From positions 5,208,001 to 5,272,000 of the forward strand of contig OY756970.1 of the NCBI GenBank assembly GCA_963580455.1: DNA of 64,000 bases. The letters are read 5' to 3'. Position 1 is the stretch's first letter; every line of letters begins with the position of its first letter. The DNA is from Euonymus europaeus. Lineage: Eukaryota > Streptophyta > Magnoliopsida > Celastrales > Celastraceae. Below, piece by piece: positions 57,921 to 64,000 of this stretch. Below the pieces are notes generated by a model. The model saw nothing but the letters and a program-made list of their open reading frames with translations. It did not search any database and had not been told where the DNA came from. Both the position numbers and the translations under genes were made by a program.

Positions 57921-59626
57921 ATATCAGGTTTTTATCGAAGGGGTCGAGTCTTTATATTGATGTTTATGCTCTTTCTTAAATTTTTAATTTTTAATTTTTT
58001 GTTTGCTTATGAAGTTTAATATCATAGTTTATTGATTTGTATGCCTTCGAACATACATTATTCATTACACACACGTAACCATATGCCCGGGTTTTCCTTG
58101 TGATTAGTGAGGTTGACCTACCACCTTTTTGGGATTTACTTCCCTGTGTAGGTGGGGGAAGAAACTCTCTTGGATTGACGTCCGCTTAAAGTATTAAGGG
58201 ATGAACTTTTGTTATCCAAGTATGGATCAAAAGTCACATGATCCAGTGACCTCTCGTGCAGTTGCGTTTGTAGTTAGATATGCCACCTATATGCACATTA
58301 AGATAACCCCTAAAACCGGTTCGAGTCCTTCAAAAGTTTGTAGGAACTTGACCCTAATTAAGAATCACAGGAAATACCCATGTTCTTAACACTGCTTACT
58401 TCCTTTATATATACATTTGCATGTTCATTAACCACACATACATGTTCATATATACCTTTCATACACATTGTTCATTACATTTGCATCCACAATAACTAAG
58501 AGAAAATCTATCAATTGGTTTTATGACAACTTCATGTTTAGAGTTTTCTAAGAAATGTCAATCCGCCCAATATTGGGGCAATTTTGGGGAAATTAACTCT
58601 TAATCTTATGGTTGGACAAATTTGAATGCATCATGCTAAGGAGACGTTTGGGAAATTGTGTGGGCAATCTAAAGAGTTTCATGTTACTATTGCAGAAAAG
58701 GATCAGAACTCTAATGCTAATCTTTCTCGACCATCAAGTTTTGTTCATTAACTGGATCAGTTTGGGGGTTTCCAGTCTCATATCAATTGTCTCCAAGAGT
58801 AAATCTCGAAAGTGCACCACCATCTATGTTCTATCATGACTTTGATTTGATGAAGTTTTATAGTACGAAATTTGCATATTTCCATTATGTCCTTTGTGAA
58901 GTAAAAGTCCATGTTCCAAATTTCTGCATGAATTCGCCCTTATTCTTCATTTCAAATTGTTAAATCTTAATCATTCCATCCAACAAGATTGAAATGGATG
59001 ATAATGAAGAAGAGGAGCCTAATAAAACCTTTTTGGGTGTACTCAATGACAATGTTGAATCTTCCTCTGGCACTGGAAATGAATTTGAGATATCATCAGA
59101 TTGGCTTAGATATTAATATCATTTGCAAATGGAGTCATTCAAATACACTTTTGGAGGAATCATCTGTGGCAAGGAGGATTGAAAATGACAAATGTTATGT
59201 TGTACATTACCTGAAAAGCTATAAAGCAGTATTAGTTTGTTTTGGCTGAATGAGCAGTTGATAATTTGTCACCAATTATAATGGTCAATGATCACTTCCA
59301 CTGGTCACCATCTTCAATCAGATTCATGCGCGTATTGTCAAAACCAATGTCATGTCACCATTATGTGTTTCAAACATATTTTTTAAACTCCTACAGCCTA
59401 CTATCAATTATTTTCCCGACACAAGGCTCGTGATGTCTTGACATCACGAGATTTTACCCTGTTATCCGCTCAAGTTATTCAAAAGACTAATTGCCAAGAT
59501 CTTTCCCGTTATATCACTAGGATACCCTGTCTGAAGTCCTTCACTAAGTGGGCAATTCACTACCTTTCTCTGGTTGATCTTGAAATTACTTCACTTTTTT
59601 AGTTGTGCTTATCTCTGATACATGTT
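57921..59626 (+). other. Tat/Ogre-like internal leader and decayed coding DNA
   Basis: A 5' untranslated-like stretch (57921-58580) is followed by broken coding traces: TIAEKDQNSNANLSRPSSF (about 58690), an acidic part starting MDDNEEEEPNKTFLGVLND (about 58993), and RDVLTSRDFTLLSAQVIQKT (about 59430). Stops separate them. No domain is recognised. Confidence 0.45.
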
Positions 59627-60697
59627 ATGGCTACCAAAAGACAACGCATGCAATCTCTTCAGATATATGATGAAAATATCTTTGTGAGTCAGGAAGCATT
59701 TGAAAGATACCAACAATCAGTTGGTGTGCAAAAGATTATCCCGAAGAGAGGTTTCCAAGTTTCTTATACAACGGAGCCCACTATTGCTACAATTATTGCC
59801 AAGCGAGGTTGGGAGAAGTTCGTTGCACAGCCAAAACCTGCAGTTGTTCAGTTGGTAAGAGAATTTTATGCCAATGCAATGGTAGTATATGAACAGATAT
59901 ATGTTCGAGGTGTGTGGGCCTCATTTGATAGCCAAACAATTAATGACGTTTACAATCTTCCAAACATTGCCAATGATGATTTTTCTAAGTTGCTAGAATC
60001 TGACATTGATATGGATGCAGTAATTCGTACAATATGCAAACCAGGTGCTACCTGGAAGAAATTTAGAGGGGTGGGAGTCTCATTCCCCACAGCAGCTATG
60101 ACCAGGAACAACAAGGCTTGGATGCGTTTTATTTGGGCGAAACTCATGCCTAGCACCCATTCAGTTGACGTTTCCAAAAATAGAGCTTTTTTGCTTTATT
60201 GTATTCTGTCTGAAAAATCAATTGATGTCGGAAAAGATTTACACAAATCCATTGTCCACAATTTTCGTACTACAACGACTATAGGGCTTTGTCTCCCTTA
60301 TCTGATTTGTACATTATGTATGAGAGCTGGGGTTCATTGGGAATTGCATGAAGAAGTGCAATATCCACGACGAGTGATTGATCATAGGATGATCAATAGT
60401 TACAAAGATGATGGGATTGTTGATGCTCATCCAGGGTTTGAATCTTCTACTGTTCATTATTCCAGTTCATCAAGAACCACTGCTATAGTTGAAAGGATGA
60501 TGCAGATTGAGGCATGTCTGGACTATCTGTCCAAAAGTATTGATCAGTTAACTGCATATATTACAGAATCCAATGGGACCATAGATCATACGCACAATCA
60601 GCTGGCCAGCAATGTTGGAGTGCATAACATGCAGTTTCCTACTTCACTAGCCCAACAACAGGATCTTTATCCTCCGAAAAATCATGAAGACCCATGA
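59627..60697 (+). CDS. Retroelement ORF, 'putative plant transposon protein' type
   Basis: 356 codons from the ATG at 59627 (MATKRQRMQSLQIYDENIFV). The longer frame upstream begins only with TTG. It is the longest intact frame of the Tat/Ogre-like element. It has FERYQQSVGVQKIIPKRGFQ, WEKFVAQPKPAVVQLVREFY, VRGVWASFDSQTINDVYNLP and WMRFIWAKLMPSTHSVDVSK, a pattern of the domain annotated as 'putative plant transposon protein' in many gypsy-related ORFs. A predicted coiled or helical tail (ERMMQIEACLDYLSKSIDQL) ends it. Biochemical function is unknown; no gag zinc knuckle, protease or nuclease motif is seen. It may encode an accessory element protein. Confidence 0.65.
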   Translation: MATKRQRMQSLQIYDENIFVSQEAFERYQQSVGVQKIIPKRGFQVSYTTEPTIATIIAKRGWEKFVAQPKPAVVQLVREFYANAMVVYEQIYVRGVWASFDSQTINDVYNLPNIANDDFSKLLESDIDMDAVIRTICKPGATWKKFRGVGVSFPTAAMTRNNKAWMRFIWAKLMPSTHSVDVSKNRAFLLYCILSEKSIDVGKDLHKSIVHNFRTTTTIGLCLPYLICTLCMRAGVHWELHEEVQYPRRVIDHRMINSYKDDGIVDAHPGFESSTVHYSSSSRTTAIVERMMQIEACLDYLSKSIDQLTAYITESNGTIDHTHNQLASNVGVHNMQFPTSLAQQQDLYPPKNHEDP

Positions 60698-60969
60698 TTT
60701 CAACCAGGGAATTTCTATTTTCCATCATTTCATTAAATGTTGAGCATTGTGAACATTGTACTGTTGTTGTTTATCTTCTTGGAGAGTTAGCTAATATGTT
60801 AAATAAAATGGTTCTAATGAACAAGTTTACTCAAACGTCCTAATTTACTCCATATTTGTTCCTTGTTGCTTGATATCTTCAATGGAAGCGTTTGAACAAT
60901 TATGATTGACTTGATCTTTGAGTGGTACTAAACTTACCATTATGATGGTACAGCTGTTTGTTCGAGGGG

Positions 60970-61140
60970 TTAAAAAAATAAAAAACAAAAACCCGCTTGA
61001 GTGAAAACCTTAAAGGGCATTCTTGGCAAAAATTAAGATATAAAAAAAAAAACAAAAACCCGCTTGAGTGAAAACATGAAAGGGCACTCTTGGCAAAAAT
61101 TAGGGTTCGTAAAAAAAAGTCATTAGAGTGAAGACAAAAG
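60970..61140 (+). repeat. Tandem repeat, period about 67 bp
   Basis: Two nearly identical units hold 'aaaaacccgcttgagtgaaa' and 'agggca.tcttggcaaaaatt', followed by a shorter third trace. Confidence 0.85.
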
Positions 61141-61299
61141 CTAATAAAGTAAAAAGCCTGCGCTTTAAATTCAGGCTACAAGTTCAGGTTGATTGAAGAA
61201 GAATGGATGGGACATAAAACCCATTGAATCAATGAGCGGTGTTGATTTGGTCAGTACTTTGTCTCGAATTGATATGGTTGGAGATATAGAATCGGATTC

Positions 61300-61760
61300 A
61301 TGGTGTTTAGAATTAATTACAGCAAATGAGTCACGCACCAAAACTGAGGCAGTTTTTATGCGATATCTCTGTTATCATGCATTTCACTTTGAAAAGATTT
61401 AGTTTGACAAAGAAGTTAGATTGGCAAACATGAAAAGTTCAGGCTTCATGACAGTTAGTTGCACACGCATCAAAACTGGGGCAGTTTTGGGTGCGATGTT
61501 TCTGTTATCTTGACAAAGAAGTTTGGCTGGCAGACATGGGAAGTTCAGGCTTCATGACAGTTAATTGCACACGCACCAAAACTGGGGCAGTTTTGGGTGT
61601 GACGTTTCTCTTATTACTATTTCATCTTGGATAAATCACATAGAGGAAGAATTTTGAAGACAAATAGTCTGGGGTTCAGAGACTACCTCATGTGTTCTAG
61701 ATTTGACTGTTTGTTAATTGGGTGCACACCAAAACTGGGACAATTTTGGCATAATATTTG
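61300..61760 (+). repeat. Diverged tandem repeats, period about 115 bp
   Basis: 'cacacgcatcaaaactgggg' followed by 'cagttttgggtg' recurs near 61466 and 61568, with weaker copies near 61330 and 61725. 'aagttcaggcttcatgacag' recurs at 61435 and 61541. Confidence 0.8.
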
Positions 61761-61819
61761 ACTTATCACATATTTCATCTTGGAGAACTTCGATTTACCT
61801 TCCCTTTCTTTTACTTCTT

Positions 61820-61825
<6 letters not shown>

Positions 61826-61852
<27 letters not shown>
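61826..61852. repeat. (TA)n microsatellite
   Basis: Alternating AT run of about 26 bases. Confidence 0.9.
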
Positions 61853-61854
<2 letters not shown>

Positions 61855-62559
61855 TACTCTAAAAGAGTTCCTTGATTACTACTCATTTTTTTAAAATATC
61901 ATGAGGTTATCCATTTCTTCGGCTTTGCTATTCATTCCCTCCATTTCCATATTCTAATTCCATATTCCAAAAATTTCTCATTCTTAGCGTGCTTAGCCGT
62001 ACTATTGAAATTATCATTAATTGAAGTTTTGACAGTGAATGTTATGACTGCATTAGGACATTGCTTTTGAGAGAGAATTGATAGATGTTGGCACCTTAAG
62101 TTGAAAAAGACTTAATGGATAAACATGTGGTCGAGGCAAGTATTATCAGAAGAGGGACGATCCTGATCATAAAATATGAGCATTTTTTTTTTTAAAAAGG
62201 AACTTTTAGTGAACATGAACTACGGAATCCATAAACGTTTGTACACATAAATTCTGAAGAAAAAGATAGCACAAAAGTTGGGTTTTGAGTGATTGACATT
62301 TTTACCTTTTAGTGAAGGCTTTTTTAGTAATGGATCAATCCCTATCAAGAAACAGACTGGTCTAGGGATCCGCAATTGCACGCGTGTTTAGAAATGACAG
62401 GGTTTTTGAGAAGTCATGCATTCTTTAATAAGACATTCATAAAAATGGCTCATTGCATACATCGTCATTGCATATTCTTTGTGTATTGTTGCAAGTTTGT
62501 TCGAAAGGTACAATTTTGAAGGTGTCATTTTTCTCGAATCAGGTTTTGAATTACATATC

Positions 62560-62730
62560 CTATAAAGCCTGATCAATCCTTTGAAATTATTTCCTTGATG
62601 GGAGGCTATAAACCCCGGTCAATCCTTAAAATTGTTGCCCAGACGGAAGGCTATAAACTCCGATCAATTCATTTCATCATTGCCTTGATGGGAGGCAATA
62701 AACCCCGATCAATTCTTTCAATCCATATTC
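62560..62730 (+). repeat. Tandem repeat, period about 56 bp, three units
   Basis: Each unit carries 'gatgggaggc(t)ataaac', 'ccccg(g/a)tcaat' and 'ttgcc..gatggga'. It lies 600 bp before the next coding relic. Confidence 0.8.
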
Positions 62731-63296
62731 ATGTCTTGTCACTCGTACGGATCCATTGAAGTTTTTTTAAAAAAAATAATAATAAACAAAAATAAACAAA
62801 AAGAAAAAGGAGAAGACAGACGTGACCCTCACTTTCGGCGTCTTTTTGAAAGTTTTGGACCATTCTTTACATTTTTTGTCTTTTCTGGCCATATAATTTC
62901 GTTTTCATCACGGAGTCAACATTTCTCTATCACCTCTACCGTGTATGATTATGATATTCAAACCATTCTCCGACGATGACGTGACCTTTCTTTAAAGATG
63001 TTGTTTGTCCGGTCACATCTTTCATTTTCTCATAAGACGACGTTTTCCCGCCATGTGTAATTCCAATTTTTTCCATTATCCCTTGACAGACTCGCGTTTC
63101 ACCTGTAATGTTCTGTCTGCTCTGGCCCAATTTTCTTTCTTTCTCATCTAAACTGCACATCTTCGTTTTTGTTCATCACTTCGTCTCTTTTCCAAACTAT
63201 CCTCACCATCACTTCGTCACCATTCTTGATTTTGTTCGGATCGTCGCACATTCATTTCCCTAACCTTTTCAGATATACCGTTTTTCGACCTTTCGA

Positions 63297-64000
63297 ATGG
63301 ACGATAGTCTATCACCCTGCTCACAAACGATTGTATCGTTTGCTAAAGCGAAAGTCTTTCCTGAGCGACAATTTGACCTTCATATTCTTAGAGATTCAAA
63401 CGCCCGCTGGGCTATGAAATACCTCCAGGATCACTCCATGTTATTTCTGATTAACCCCGATCCTGAGGGTGATTTCCCAGTGTATCCTTGTATAGTTCGT
63501 AGTTTTTACGAAACTTTAGAAATGTTACCACCGAGGGCGAGAATCGAATCACAACCGGTTTATCAGGTGGAAATACTCAGTATAAAATTTTGATTCACCA
63601 CGGCGGACATATGCGAATGTCTAAGGTATCCCCGTTCTTACGAAGTGGCTACTGGTTTCAAGGCACCGGTATCTATTTCTAAGGAGGAGATAATTGATGA
63701 CATGTGTGGAGGACAGATTGATGAGAAGGTAAATGCTACACGTCGCTCATATTTTCCATCGAAGATGTGATTGCTGGACGATGCTGTCCGACACATCCTC
63801 CATGCCTTATACTATATGTATAAGGGAGTATGGTTTGATATTGGAGAATTTTTTATGGCCACTATTCTAAAGGCACAGGGTTTTGTGGAAAACAGACCGA
63901 CAAAGGTGGAGAAATTGTATTTCCCACGACTCATTACCCGACTGATTTTGAGCAAACACATTCATCCTCCCCTAAGCCAAATTTCCCTACTTTATCCAGT
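63297..64000 (+). pseudogene. 'Plant transposon protein' domain relic, runs off the window
   Basis: The frame at 63297 gives MDDSLSPCSQTIVSFAKAKV, RQFDLHILRDSNARWAMKYL and YPCIVRSFYETLEMLPPRAR and is lost near 63590. Later frames give ATGFKAPVSISKEEIIDDMC, TRRSYFPSKM, then a stop, then ALYYMYKGVWFDIGEFFMAT and KVEKLYFPRLITRLILSKHI. It is homologous to the minus-strand relic at 53533-54400. At least two frame changes and one stop are present. The 3' end is outside the window. Confidence 0.6.

Noticed and set aside
57694..57960. 88-codon ORF at the end of the Tat/Ogre-like LTR
   Set aside because: Spans the LTR end and PBS; the parallel sequence in the solo LTR does not keep the frame.

Overview
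This window is a stretch of nuclear genome from a flowering plant, most likely a eudicot. The evidence is AT-rich non-coding DNA, split genes with GT-AG introns, plant-specific families (GASA/snakin, NAC, FHA-PINc PS1-like, plant mTERF, FAR1-type MULE transposase), and plant Ty1/copia and Ty3/gypsy retrotransposons that occupy much of the sequence. No species can be named from the sequence alone.

Layout. 1-2.7 kb: a Ty3/gypsy integrase relic split by a solo LTR of a Tat/Ogre-like element (target duplication AGTAC). 2.7-7.4 kb: decayed retroelement DNA with two LTR-like remnants in opposite orientation. 7.97-8.35 kb: a broken mTERF-family gene. 9.0-10.1 kb: a small MITE in the promoter of an intact three-exon GASA/snakin gene. 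10.9-12.85 kb: a 1.26-kb inverted-repeat DNA element plus a partial second copy. 12.8-15.9 kb: a minus-strand Ty3/gypsy 5' end (gag, PBS, LTR) whose LTR carries an unusual palindromic element (14915-15687) with tRNA-like A and B boxes. 15.9-21.8 kb: an LTR-like repeat, then a decayed MULE-like element with a Ulp1-like protease relic (+) converging on a FAR1-type transposase relic (-). 22-26.2 kb: intergenic DNA with a few unidentified possible minus-strand exons. 26.28-27.18 kb: an intact two-exon short-chain dehydrogenase/reductase. 27.2-32 kb: intergenic repeats and a MITE. 32.1-32.95 kb: a short intronless NAC gene whose tail is frameshifted and duplicated.

33.2-34.0 kb: an old copia gag relic. 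34214-40844: a complete-length copia element (372-bp LTRs, target duplication GATTG) with two in-frame stops. 41331-45533 (minus): an apparently intact seven-exon gene coding for an FHA plus PIN-like protein of about 1006 residues, homologous to Arabidopsis PARALLEL SPINDLE 1. 45982-50964: a very young copia element (199-bp LTRs differing at one position, target duplication GTTAA) with two single-base frameshifts. 51.4-52.9 kb: a second, inverted copy of the repeat seen at 15.9 kb. 53.5-64 kb: Tat/Ogre-like DNA with an antisense relic, a seven-unit tandem repeat, a polypurine tract, a 3.05-kb LTR holding a hAT-type MITE with an 8-bp target duplication, a tRNA-type primer-binding site, and a 356-residue ORF of the 'putative plant transposon protein' type.

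The host genes that look functional are GASA, the SDR, the PS1-like gene and perhaps the NAC. They are unrelated neighbours, not a pathway or operon. The strongest candidate for something undescribed is the palindromic TG...CA element with internal Pol III-like boxes at 14.9-15.7 kb.
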